From positions 682,001 to 746,000 of the forward strand of contig OZ246985.1 of NCBI GenBank assembly GCA_965232615.1: a DNA stretch of 64,000 bases, in the 5' to 3' direction. This document shows, one piece after another, positions 17,464-25,086 of the stretch. Under the pieces are notes generated by a model. That model was not told the origin of the DNA and did no database searches. It worked only from the letters and a program-made list of their open reading frames with translations. Position 1 is the first letter of the stretch, and the number at the start of each line of letters is the position of its first letter. The DNA is from UBA2779 sp965232615. GTDB lineage: Bacteria > Spirochaetota > Spirochaetia > DSM-2461. Made by a program: the position numbers and the translations under genes.

Positions 17464-18040
17464 TTGAGTTTTTCATCTAACTCATGACCGAGTTCCAATC
17501 TGTTCAGGGTGCTCTTCCCTGCAACGGGAGTTTTATTATCCCGCCCGCATATATATTGAAGCAGGGGATCATCGCGCAATCGTTCATGATCGTTGAGATC
17601 TTCATAGCCCTGACAGATTCCGAAGATTCTCTGCTTGAGAAGAGCAACCAGGCTATGTGTAGTTTTTTCCTGATCTCTATTATCGGTGAAGAAAACTGAC
17701 AGTTTTTCAATAATCCTGTGATTCTGTTCAACCTGCTGGAGCAGAAAAAATCCGGCATCGGAACTGTTGACCTTACCGTCATTCTTGACAATGATTTTGC
17801 GGGATTTTCCGCTTTCCAGCCCTTGCAGTTCGAGTTGATTGACTTTACACTCTGTATTATTAAAGCGGGTTTCTTTTTGTTTTGTATTTCGTTTCATGTA
17901 ATATTTTAACATGAGAAACCTGCTTTGTGTCAAATTATTGGTGAGTAATAGGGGCTAGGGGTTAGGCATTCCTCCTCTAATGATACTCATAGAGAGTTTT
18001 TACAATGATTCTAGATAAAATTCAGATTAAGGAGAATTTG

Positions 18041-19270
18041 ATGAATAGCAAGAATGATTTTTTATATCTATGCGTAATAGCGTTTCTCGTTGTCGCAACG
18101 GGTGTTTTTCTGGCAAGTTGCTCAGGCAATGGCAATGACGCGGCGGGAGTACCCAGTAGCGAGGCTGCCATTACCGAACTCACAGTAGGTTTTGATGGTA
18201 AGAGTTACCCCATAACTTTTGATGGCAACAACACATTTGTGCTTAACATAGTTTTAGCACCAAACGAAGTAGCACCTACTCAATTCAATGTTAACAGTGT
18301 AACACTTTCAGATAAGGCAACAGGTTTGACTGTAGGCGTTCCCCTTTTAGTAGATAACAATGCTGTAGCCATCACCATAACAGCCGAAGATGGTACACAG
18401 GCCTCCTACACTATAGCCATCACCATAACAGCCGAAGATGGTACACAGGCCTCCTACACTATTTCAGTTTCACATCTTACTATACCAAGCGCCACCCAGA
18501 TACAAATAACCGACGGCACCAAAAGTGATGACACTAAAAAATTGCCCAGCAATTTTATGGTCTTTGACATTACCAACAACATGACCACCCAAATCAATGT
18601 TGAATTCCTGCTGGTGAAGGCAGGCAATACTGCCCCCACCGACCTGACGAGCTTTCGCAAAACCGCCTCGATTGAGTTCAGGAATCCTTCAGGTGGTGCG
18701 GGGACTGTTAATAAAGATGTGGTGATGGCACACAAGAGTATTCTTACCAACACTGGAACCACTTCTCTCTATTTAGCTCATGATTCGGAGGGCAACTATC
18801 CCCTGGATACCAAGACTACCTACGCTTTATATGCCCTCTTTCCCGATTCTGCCGATCAAACCATAGCCAAGCTTGGCGACTATACCACAGGAGAATATGT
18901 TGATCCGAAAGATTATACCGATACCGCTCTTTTTATCGAACAACTAAGTACTGCCGATAATAGTGGAAATTTTTATATAAAGCGGGAGCAGTTTATGGTT
19001 TTTACTGGGTTGGTTGGACAAATCCCATCTGCGACACCGGCACTAAGTGGCCCTCCCTCCGGTTATGGAATAATAACGAATAATGCCTATACAACGATTC
19101 CTTCTGCTTTCAATGGTAATACGAAACAATCAACAACCAAGCCAGGAGTTACATCTATCTCCTTTTTGCCGGAGCCTACCTATTCTTCATGGTCTGATGG
19201 TCAGGATCAGAGCTTTCGTCTACATGTAGATTTTTCTGAGATATATTTTAACTTTAAGCTCGTTGATTAA
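18041..19270 (+). CDS. Surface lipoprotein with cadherin-like/Ig-like repeat region
   Basis: This 409-residue product has a signal peptide and a lipobox ending FLASC, with Cys27 as the lipid anchor, followed by a Gly/Asn-rich linker. Residues about 45-150 contain the ITITAEDGTQASYTI strand pattern typical of bacterial cadherin-like or Ig-like beta-sandwich domains in surface proteins. A perfect 48-bp tandem duplication (18368-18415 and 18416-18463) doubles that strand. The rest is not recognised. ATG 18041 is chosen because of AAGGAG at -11, and an upstream ATG at 18005 lacks a ribosome site. It stands alone between an IS remnant and a repeat element. Confidence 0.65.
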   Translation: MNSKNDFLYLCVIAFLVVATGVFLASCSGNGNDAAGVPSSEAAITELTVGFDGKSYPITFDGNNTFVLNIVLAPNEVAPTQFNVNSVTLSDKATGLTVGVPLLVDNNAVAITITAEDGTQASYTIAITITAEDGTQASYTISVSHLTIPSATQIQITDGTKSDDTKKLPSNFMVFDITNNMTTQINVEFLLVKAGNTAPTDLTSFRKTASIEFRNPSGGAGTVNKDVVMAHKSILTNTGTTSLYLAHDSEGNYPLDTKTTYALYALFPDSADQTIAKLGDYTTGEYVDPKDYTDTALFIEQLSTADNSGNFYIKREQFMVFTGLVGQIPSATPALSGPPSGYGIITNNAYTTIPSAFNGNTKQSTTKPGVTSISFLPEPTYSSWSDGQDQSFRLHVDFSEIYFNFKLVD

Positions 19271-19285
19271 TCCCCAGAGTATTGT

Positions 19286-19675
19286 AGGAAATTGACAAAG
19301 TGGCGGTGCGTTCCTCGGGCTACGCCCTGCGGTACACACCTGCTTAAATTTTTTCTTGATGCAAGGCGGCAAAAGCGGAGCTAGCTTAAGCGGTTGGCGG
19401 TGCGTTCCTCGGAGCTTTGCTCCTGCGGTACGCACCTGCTTAAATTTTTTCTTGATGCAAGGCAGCAAAAGCGGAGCTAGCTTAAGCGGTTGGCGGTGTG
19501 TTCCTCGGGCTACGCCCTGCGGTACACACCTGCTTAAATTTTTTCTTGATGCAAGGCAGTAAAAGCGGAGCTAGCTTAAGCCTGCGGTACGCACCTGCTT
19601 ACGTGAGCATTTTGACAACGCAGTAGCGGCAGAAAAGATCGAGTTAAGAACTAAATGGGTTTTTTAGAGGTTGCC
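19286..19675. repeat. Mobile repeat family copy C, left end lost, multi-hairpin
   Basis: The right terminus is GGTTTTTTAGAGGTTGCC and the left terminus is truncated (starts AGGAAATTGACAAAGTGG). Inside are three large units of about 94 bp. Each has a hairpin (variants with GGTGCGT/ACGCACC or GGTGTGT/ACACACC arms and GGGC/GCCC or GGAGC/GCTCC inner stems) followed by a CTTGATGCAAGGC and GCGGAGCTAGCTTAAGC linker. The right end touches the stop codon of the neighbouring VOC gene. Confidence 0.8.
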
Positions 19676-20748
19676 TATATGGGGAACTTGCCGGATTTTA
19701 CCCGGCCCAGGCCCAATGCCTTGAGAATGAGTCTCGGGAGAGGTTTGCCATATGGACGTCTGGAAAGATTGATATACCACCCCCACTTCTTCATAACAGG
19801 AACTTTCCAGGTTTCCACAAACTCTATGAGCGTTCCGTCATTATCTTCAATGTAGGTGAATCGACCAGCGGCCTCTCCCATATCAAACGGCGTATTGGAA
19901 TCGACGGTGAAAGCCAATCCATTAGAAGACAGTTTCTCTCCAAGTGCATCCATGCCGTGAACATCAAAGCAAAGATGAATGAAACCTCCATCACCCCAAT
20001 ACCGGTTCTGAAATATCTTATCGGGCTGACGATCCAGAGACTGGACAAGCTCAATGCTGCATGATCCCAGAATTGGTCCAAATGGTCCTGTTGATTGCTG
20101 ATCCCGGGAAAGCCGCATACGGCGAAATCGTCCACCTCCTCCATTCAATGGACTCCAGTCAGGAAAAAATCCCTCCTCATCGTAGTCGACAACATCGAAA
20201 CCCAATGTATCCCGGTATAGCAATAAGGATTTCTCCATGGAAGAAACTCCTATCACCGCCCCGACTGGCCCGCCAGTGAGATGGCCTTTCTTCTGGAACC
20301 ATTCCTCCGACTGTATGATTTGAAATATGTTCCCCCAGGGGTCTTTCAGAAAGAATGTCAGTTGACCATCCGGTCCGTCAGCAAGGTCGCCCAGAACATT
20401 GCAGCCCTTGTGGAGAAAGTAACGATGAGTAGATTGAATGCTTTCACATTTGATAATGACTGCATAGATGCCTGTGTCGCCCACAATTGGTGGTTTCTCC
20501 GGGAAAACCGTATTCCGGGAGGTATATTGCCATATTTCAAATCCGGAGCCACCCTTGATATTGATGGCAAGTATTGCGTCTCTTGCCTGTACCTCACCTC
20601 CTGTATAAGGGGTCATTAATGGGGCTTCGGCGGCTTCCCTGAAGATGGGAATATCCATTCCAAACATACCACTGTACCAGTGCCAGGCTTCATTGGCATT
20701 GGGAATACCAATACCGATTTGCTGTATCCCGTTGATAAGATATGACAT
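19675..20748 (-). CDS. Two-domain VOC (glyoxalase/bleomycin-resistance fold) protein
   Basis: This is a 357-residue protein with two vicinal-oxygen-chelate modules. Module 1 begins INGIQQIGIGIPN near residue 6 and ends DPWGNIFQII. Module 2 begins GAVIGVSSMEKSLLLYRDTLGF near residue 162 and ends YIEDNDGTLIEFVETWKVP. A histidine in GGFIHLCFDV and a glutamate in LIEFVE are plausible metal ligands. The substrate cannot be told: glyoxalase, dioxygenase and epimerase relatives all share this fold. The start is set by AGGAG before ATG 20748. A mobile repeat element abuts its 3' end, and the stop codon partly overlaps the repeat edge. Confidence 0.7.
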   Translation of the reverse strand: MSYLINGIQQIGIGIPNANEAWHWYSGMFGMDIPIFREAAEAPLMTPYTGGEVQARDAILAINIKGGSGFEIWQYTSRNTVFPEKPPIVGDTGIYAVIIKCESIQSTHRYFLHKGCNVLGDLADGPDGQLTFFLKDPWGNIFQIIQSEEWFQKKGHLTGGPVGAVIGVSSMEKSLLLYRDTLGFDVVDYDEEGFFPDWSPLNGGGGRFRRMRLSRDQQSTGPFGPILGSCSIELVQSLDRQPDKIFQNRYWGDGGFIHLCFDVHGMDALGEKLSSNGLAFTVDSNTPFDMGEAAGRFTYIEDNDGTLIEFVETWKVPVMKKWGWYINLSRRPYGKPLPRLILKALGLGRVKSGKFPI

Positions 20749-20828
20749 AGGGACTCCTGTCGGCAAGATGTCTTATTAATAGCTATATGTCAATGAGGAT
20801 ACTATAGGGGCACCCCCATTTAATTCAA

Positions 20829-20942
20829 GGGTACCTCTAAAAACCGTTTTTGGAATCTGGCGAATTGGCGGTGTGTTCCTCGGAGCTTTGCTCCTGAGGA
20901 AAAAGATCAAGCCAAAAAGAAATAAGGTTTTCTGAGGTGCCC
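20829..20942. repeat. Mobile repeat family copy D with TCAA target duplication
   Basis: A 114-bp element starting GGGTACCTCTAAAAACC and ending TTTTCTGAGGTGCCC, flanked by TCAA at 20825-20828 and 20943-20946. It holds half of a hairpin unit with the GGAGC-TTT-GCTCC inner stem. The outer right arm is missing, so it is a shortened form. Confidence 0.85.
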
Positions 20943-20966
20943 TCAATATTTCTGATTTCCGGTTGC

Positions 20967-21095
20967 ATGGTCAAAAATGCAGAACAACTGTTGAGTGATT
21001 TAGTCATCATTGAAAATAGCATGGATTACATGGACACAACCCTTATGGAAAGTCCTGGTGCTAATTTTTCTTCAGGTGATAATTTGTCAAGTTGA
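20967..21095 (+). CDS. Small ORF or gene remnant after repeat copy D
   Basis: A 42-codon frame (MVKNAEQLLSDLVIIENS...) is open upstream right to the repeat edge, where it reads SIFLISGC. This could be the end of a signal peptide with a lipobox, so the repeat may have cut a small lipoprotein gene. I see no ribosome site for the internal ATG. Its stop overlaps the -35 box of the mnmG promoter. Confidence 0.2.
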   Translation: MVKNAEQLLSDLVIIENSMDYMDTTLMESPGANFSSGDNLSS

Positions 21096-21120
21096 CAGAT
21101 TCACTCACTTCCTGTACAAT
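21092..21120 (+). promoter_or_regulatory. Sigma70-type promoter upstream of mnmG
   Basis: TTGACA (21092-21097), a 17-bp spacer and TACAAT (21115-21120) give a near-consensus housekeeping promoter about 150 bp before mnmG. Confidence 0.7.
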
Positions 21121-21181
21121 AAAGAGGTATGTCATATATCGTCTGAAGCAATTCCATACAATGATTTCCTGGGGACTCAAA

Positions 21182-21265
21182 ATGCGTATTTCCGAAATAT
21201 CACTATTCTCCTTTTACTGGAACCCTGATATTGGTGCTTACGAGTACAATCGTACGGCTCCGTAA
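21182..21265 (+). CDS. Possible 27-codon leader ORF before mnmG
   Basis: ATG 21182 follows GGGGACTCAAA. The frame reads MRISEISLFSFYW, then NPDIGAYEY, and stops at 21263-21265, touching the mnmG start region. The DIGAYEY string resembles the C-terminus of secreted beta-helix proteins, so this may instead be a scrap of such a gene. Confidence 0.2.
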   Translation: MRISEISLFSFYWNPDIGAYEYNRTAP

Positions 21266-21271
21266 TTGCCG

Positions 21272-23134
21272 ATGGATTATGATGCTCTGGTCGTTGGTGG
21301 CGGTCATGCGGGAATAGAAGCCTCCCTTGCCCTCTCACGGATTGGATTCCGTACTATAATGGTCACTCAAAACCTTGATACTATTGGTCAATTGTCCTGT
21401 AACCCGGCTGTCGGAGGTTTGGCCAAGGGTAATATGGTGAGAGAAATTGATGCTCTGGGAGGGGAGATGGGGCGGCTCATTGATAAAACAATGATACAGT
21501 TTCGGGTTCTTAATCGCAGCCGGGGACCAGCCGTACAGGCCCCCCGAGCCCAGGCAGATAAACCAGCCTACAGACAGAAGGCCAAGCATACCCTGGAACT
21601 TCAATCCAATCTGGATCTATTTCAGGATACGGTTGTTGACCTCCTGACCGGCCCTGCTGACATATCATCCCAATCCGGTCGTTTCCAGACCATTGGCGTA
21701 CTCACCGAACGGGGCCACCGTATTACGGCAAAGGTTGTTGTCCTCACAACAGGCACTTTCATGAGCGGAAAAATATTCATCGGTGAATACGAAGGTCAAA
21801 ATGGCCGTATCGGTGAACCGGCGGCCATGGGCCTGGGAGACGCGTTAAGAAAAAAAGGGTTTCAAGTTGGCCGCTTAAAGACTGGTACTCCTGCACGAAT
21901 TCACCGCCGCAGTCTCAATCTGGACAGGATGGAAATACAATTCGGTGATGATGAAGTCTTCCCATTCAGCTTTGGCGATAATACACTCAATCGGCCAGCC
22001 CTGCCTTGCTACATTACCTATACCAATGAGCATACCCACAAGATTATACGAACCCACCTGGGTCGCTCCCCATTATTCTCTGGGCGGATAGAAGGAAATG
22101 GGCCACGGTACTGCCCATCCATCGAGGACAAGGTTGTGAAATTTCCTGACAGGATAAGACATCATGTTTTTATTGAACCTGAAGGACTGGAAACCGAAGA
22201 GATGTATCTCAACGGACTTTCTACCAGCCTGCCGGAAGATGCTCAGGTAGAGTATATTCACAGCATTCCGGGTCTGGAAGAAGCGGAAATCCTGCGCCCG
22301 GGTTATGCAGTGGAATACGACTATCTCAATCCCATAGAACTCACACCGGCACTGGAATCCAGGCATCTGCACAACCTTTACATTGCAGGTCAAACCAATG
22401 GAACAAGCGGCTATGAGGAGGCCGCCGCCCAGGGTTTAATGGCTGGAATTAATGCGGCACGGCAACTCCAGGGCATGGGACCCATTATTCTTGATAGAAG
22501 TGAAGCCTACATCGGTGTACTTATTGACGACCTTGTAACTCAGGGGACTGAAGAGCCTTACCGGATGTTTACAAGCCGGGCCGAGCACCGCATCGCTCTG
22601 CGTCATGATAATGCTGACCGGCGTTTGTTTCTCAAAGGGGAGATGGCAGGACTTAACTCTTCACAGGCTGCCGAGCGGTTTGCTGTCAAATGTGATCGTA
22701 TCGATGAAATCAGGGAGCTTCTTCGTAAACGAACCCTGAGAGAAGAAGAAGTTACTCAAGGTTCATTGGAATTACGGAAGACAGGAGAAAGCTTTGAGCA
22801 TCTCCTTCGGGATCCCCGGATTACCCTATCACATCTCATATCACTGGAGCCCGATATTGCCGTCAATGCTCAAACGGACTGGCTGCATCAGATTGAATTG
22901 GATGTGAAGTACGAAGGCTATCTCAAAAGGGAAGAGCGGCATGCCAGGCGATTTCGCAAGTTGGAACATGTAACAATCCCCGACAACATAGACTGGAATA
23001 CCATAACGGGTCTTTCATCAGAAGCCCGTGAAAAGCTCAAGATTATTCAGCCAGTGAGTGTGGGACAAGCCTCCCGTGTTCCGGGAGTTCGTTCATCGGA
23101 TATTGCTATAATACTGGTGCAGATTAGCCGGTAG
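21272..23134 (+). CDS. mnmG: tRNA uridine-5-carboxymethylaminomethyl modification enzyme MnmG (GidA)
   Basis: This 620-residue FAD protein acts with MnmE to install the cmnm5 group on U34 of certain tRNAs in the cytoplasm. The N-terminal dinucleotide-binding motif GGGHAGIEAS starts at residue 8 and is followed by the family block CNPAVGGLAKGNMVREIDALGG. The C-terminal helical domain ends with the VGQASRVPGVRSSDIAIIL block used for MnmE and tRNA contacts. The length is normal. ATG 21272 is used; a TTG two codons upstream is in frame. mnmE and rsmG are not in the window. A repeat element follows 20 bp after the stop. Confidence 0.95.
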   Translation: MDYDALVVGGGHAGIEASLALSRIGFRTIMVTQNLDTIGQLSCNPAVGGLAKGNMVREIDALGGEMGRLIDKTMIQFRVLNRSRGPAVQAPRAQADKPAYRQKAKHTLELQSNLDLFQDTVVDLLTGPADISSQSGRFQTIGVLTERGHRITAKVVVLTTGTFMSGKIFIGEYEGQNGRIGEPAAMGLGDALRKKGFQVGRLKTGTPARIHRRSLNLDRMEIQFGDDEVFPFSFGDNTLNRPALPCYITYTNEHTHKIIRTHLGRSPLFSGRIEGNGPRYCPSIEDKVVKFPDRIRHHVFIEPEGLETEEMYLNGLSTSLPEDAQVEYIHSIPGLEEAEILRPGYAVEYDYLNPIELTPALESRHLHNLYIAGQTNGTSGYEEAAAQGLMAGINAARQLQGMGPIILDRSEAYIGVLIDDLVTQGTEEPYRMFTSRAEHRIALRHDNADRRLFLKGEMAGLNSSQAAERFAVKCDRIDEIRELLRKRTLREEEVTQGSLELRKTGESFEHLLRDPRITLSHLISLEPDIAVNAQTDWLHQIELDVKYEGYLKREERHARRFRKLEHVTIPDNIDWNTITGLSSEAREKLKIIQPVSVGQASRVPGVRSSDIAIILVQISR

Positions 23135-23154
23135 CAGAGATGAGAATTAATGTA

Positions 23155-23314
23155 GGGCACCTCTAAAAACCCCATTTAGTTCTTGACTCGAACTTTTCCG
23201 CCGCTACTGCGTTGTCAAAATGCTCAAGTAAACAGGTGCGTACCGCAGGAGCAAAGCTCCGAGGAACGCACCGCCATTTCGTCAATTTCCTAAAGCTGTT
23301 TTTTAGAGGTACCC
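23155..23314. repeat. Mobile repeat family copy E (160 bp)
   Basis: It starts GGGCACCTCTAAAAACCCC and ends GTTTTTTAGAGGTACCC, with one hairpin unit having the GGAGC/GCTCC inner stem. The flanks (TGTA and ATAA) show no clear target duplication. It is the simplest full one-hairpin form and a useful reference copy. Confidence 0.85.
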
Positions 23315-23406
23315 ATAAATTGTTTTCTTACTATGTTATAACGATCTTGACTTGAGTTTTTGTTGCATTAACAAGCTTTCTAACATTAAGAATTCACATC
23401 CTCTTT

Positions 23407-23427
23407 AAGAGAATAATATATTCTCTT
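23407..23427. promoter_or_regulatory. Perfect 8+8 palindrome upstream of AAA+ regulator
   Basis: AAGAGAAT-AATAT-ATTCTCTT lies about 65 bp before the regulator's ATG in an A/T-rich stretch. It could be an operator for the regulator or for a second factor. No strong promoter could be fixed beside it. Confidence 0.4.
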
Positions 23428-23492
23428 GCAGGATATATATATAAATTCATTGTCAAAACCTGAATACAACTCTTACCTTATAAATAAATTCC

Positions 23493-24617
23493 ATGAAGTA
23501 TGATGTGTTTCGAATTTTGTATAATGGCTGTGATGAAGAAGCATTTTCTCATCTGAGCGATGGATTACCTGATACAATGGAACTCATCTTCACTCCGAGG
23601 GATAATAATTTTGATGAGTTACTGAAAAGATATTCCCCACAGGCGATTGTGTTGCCTTTTGAAAAATCCTATCCAGAACCTGACGATTTGATATACCTGA
23701 GGATGATGATAAATAAATCCAATGCCTACAGTGTTATTGTAATTGCCCGCCAGTTAACAGTCTCACAGGCGGTTTGTCTGATGAGAGTCGGGGCCTATGA
23801 CTGTTTGTTGGGGGAAGTTTCAGGCACAGTATTGGAAATGATCATTTCTCGTCTGATGCACGAGACTCATTCAGAAGATTACTCAGATGGCCAGATTCTC
23901 GGAGATAGTCAGGTCATGAGAAATCTTCGCAAGAAGATATGCCAATATGCCAGGTTCAACTACCCATGCTTAATAACGGGAGAAACAGGCAGCGGCAAAG
24001 AACTGGTCGCAAAAACTCTTCATTCTCACAGTGACCATAAAGACGGTCCATTTATATCTGTCAATTGTTCGGCATACCCTGATGGTCTGCTGGGGACGGA
24101 GTTGTTTGGATCTTGCAAAGGTGCATTTACTGATTCAATTGACAGAAAGGGACTATTTGAAAGTGCGGAAGGTGGAACGATCTTCCTTGATGAGATAGGG
24201 GAATTAAGCCTTCAGGGACAGGTAAAATTCCTCCGGGTTCTTGAGGAAAAAACAATTCGCCGTATTGGCTCCAGTCTACTCCGGCCAATAAACGCCAGAA
24301 TAATATCAGCGACGAATCAAGACCTTAAAAAGCTTATCACAGCGGGACGATTTCGTTCCGACCTGCTATTCCGTCTCAACACCCTGCATCTGACGGTTCC
24401 TCCCCTTAGAGAGCATCGTGAGGACATACCACTACTTGCCCGGCATTTCCTGGGCAGAATTTCCTCTGCCACCAGAAGAATTGACTATTCAGCAATAATG
24501 AATCTGGTGAACTATGATTGGCCTGGCAATGTGAGAGAACTTCAAGCTGTTGTAATCAGATCTTTCGTCGGTACCGATTCCACGACTATCAGAGCTGCGA
24601 ACATAGTTTTTGATTAG
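23493..24617 (+). CDS. AAA+ sigma54-activator-type regulator lacking a DNA-binding domain
   Basis: This is a 374-residue protein. Residues 1-125 look like a degenerate receiver domain without the usual phosphorylation residues in clear order. The AAA+ domain has Walker A GETGSGKE (163-170), Walker B TIFLDEIG (about 229-236) and the RFRSDLLFRLN and WPGNVREL blocks. The loop that contacts sigma54, normally GAFTGA, reads GAFTDS at 210-215. The protein ends about 30 residues after the AAA+ lid, with no Fis-type helix-turn-helix. It may act from solution, act on another partner, or be degenerate. A repeat element begins 38 bp after the stop. Confidence 0.8.
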   Translation: MKYDVFRILYNGCDEEAFSHLSDGLPDTMELIFTPRDNNFDELLKRYSPQAIVLPFEKSYPEPDDLIYLRMMINKSNAYSVIVIARQLTVSQAVCLMRVGAYDCLLGEVSGTVLEMIISRLMHETHSEDYSDGQILGDSQVMRNLRKKICQYARFNYPCLITGETGSGKELVAKTLHSHSDHKDGPFISVNCSAYPDGLLGTELFGSCKGAFTDSIDRKGLFESAEGGTIFLDEIGELSLQGQVKFLRVLEEKTIRRIGSSLLRPINARIISATNQDLKKLITAGRFRSDLLFRLNTLHLTVPPLREHREDIPLLARHFLGRISSATRRIDYSAIMNLVNYDWPGNVRELQAVVIRSFVGTDSTTIRAANIVFD

Positions 24618-24655
24618 TGGGGCAGAAGACGGTAGAAGAGAAAACAGGATCTTGA

Positions 24656-25004
24656 TGCAACCTCTAAAAACCGTTTTTCGCACCTGATTGGTTTGCGGTG
24701 CGTTCCTCGGGCTACGCCCTGCGGTACGCACCTGATTGGTTTGCGGTGCGTTCCTCGGGCTACGCCCTGCGGTACGCACCTGATTGGTTTGCGGTGCGTT
24801 CCTCGGGCTACGCCCTGCGGTACGCACCTGATTGGTTTGCGGTGCGTTCCTCGGGCTACGCCCTGCGGTACGCACCTGATTGGTTTGCGGTGCGTTCCTC
24901 GGGCTACGCCCTGCGGTACGCACCTGATTACGTGAGCATTTTGACAACGTAGCAACGAGGAAAAGATCAAGCCATAAGCGAAATAAGGTTTTTTAGAGGT
25001 GCCC
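24656..25004. repeat. Mobile repeat family copy F with five tandem hairpins
   Basis: A 349-bp element with TTGA on both sides (24652-24655 and 25005-25008). Its left end is slightly degenerate (TGCAACCTCTAAAAACCG) and its right end is TTTTTTAGAGGTGCCC. Inside are five hairpin units with a constant period of 48 bp, starting at 24697, 24745, 24793, 24841 and 24889. The array is open in several frames on both strands by chance of its period, but I see no reason to call it coding. Confidence 0.9.
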
Positions 25005-25048
25005 TTGAGCATTCAGGAGCAGTTTCATTCCTGAAGCAGTACCTGTTC

Positions 25049-25078
25049 TTGATAACACACAACCCTCCATAGTACAGT
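25049..25078 (+). promoter_or_regulatory. Candidate promoter of ileS
   Basis: TTGATA (25049-25054), an 18-bp spacer and TACAGT (25073-25078). The -10 box ends 8 bp before the ileS ATG, so the transcript would have almost no leader. Confidence 0.45.
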
Positions 25079-25086
25079 AGGAACTC

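Larger units (their letters stand above)
16800..17897 (-). pseudogene. IS1380-family transposase (group b), copy 2, broken
   Basis: Reading leftward from ATG 17897 (MKRNTKQKET) the N-terminal domain is intact: SSDAGFFLLQQVEQNHRI, FTDNRDQEKT, GYEDLNDHERLRDDPLLQY and AGKSTLNRLE. At 17464 the frame is cut by a complete repeat element. Beyond it come KDRYSKIPWEAR and then, after loss of most of the catalytic domain, EEVYCARGDMENRIKEQQL. A second micro-insertion at 17089-17105 breaks the frame there, after which FADRTSSWWMSSNQLRLYF and VRRVWISLPESFPWW complete the C-terminus. It lies in the same orientation as copy 1 on the other side of the R-M genes. Confidence 0.8.

Noticed and set aside
21266..21271. 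TTG start for mnmG two codons upstream
   Set aside because: No ribosome site favours it, and MDYDALVVGGG is the usual family N-terminus.
23315..23492. Sigma54 (-24/-12) promoter near the AAA+ regulator
   Set aside because: No TGGCAC-N5-TTGC-like pair was found in the A/T-rich leader.
24697..24924. Five 48-bp repeats considered as a CRISPR array
   Set aside because: The units are identical along their full length, with no variable spacers, and they sit inside a transposon-like element with terminal inverted repeats.
24693..25012. Open reading frames of 80-150 codons through the hairpin array (RCVPRATPCGTHLIG-type repeats)
   Set aside because: They are open on both strands only because the 48-bp period keeps frame; no ribosome site and no conservation beyond the DNA repeat.
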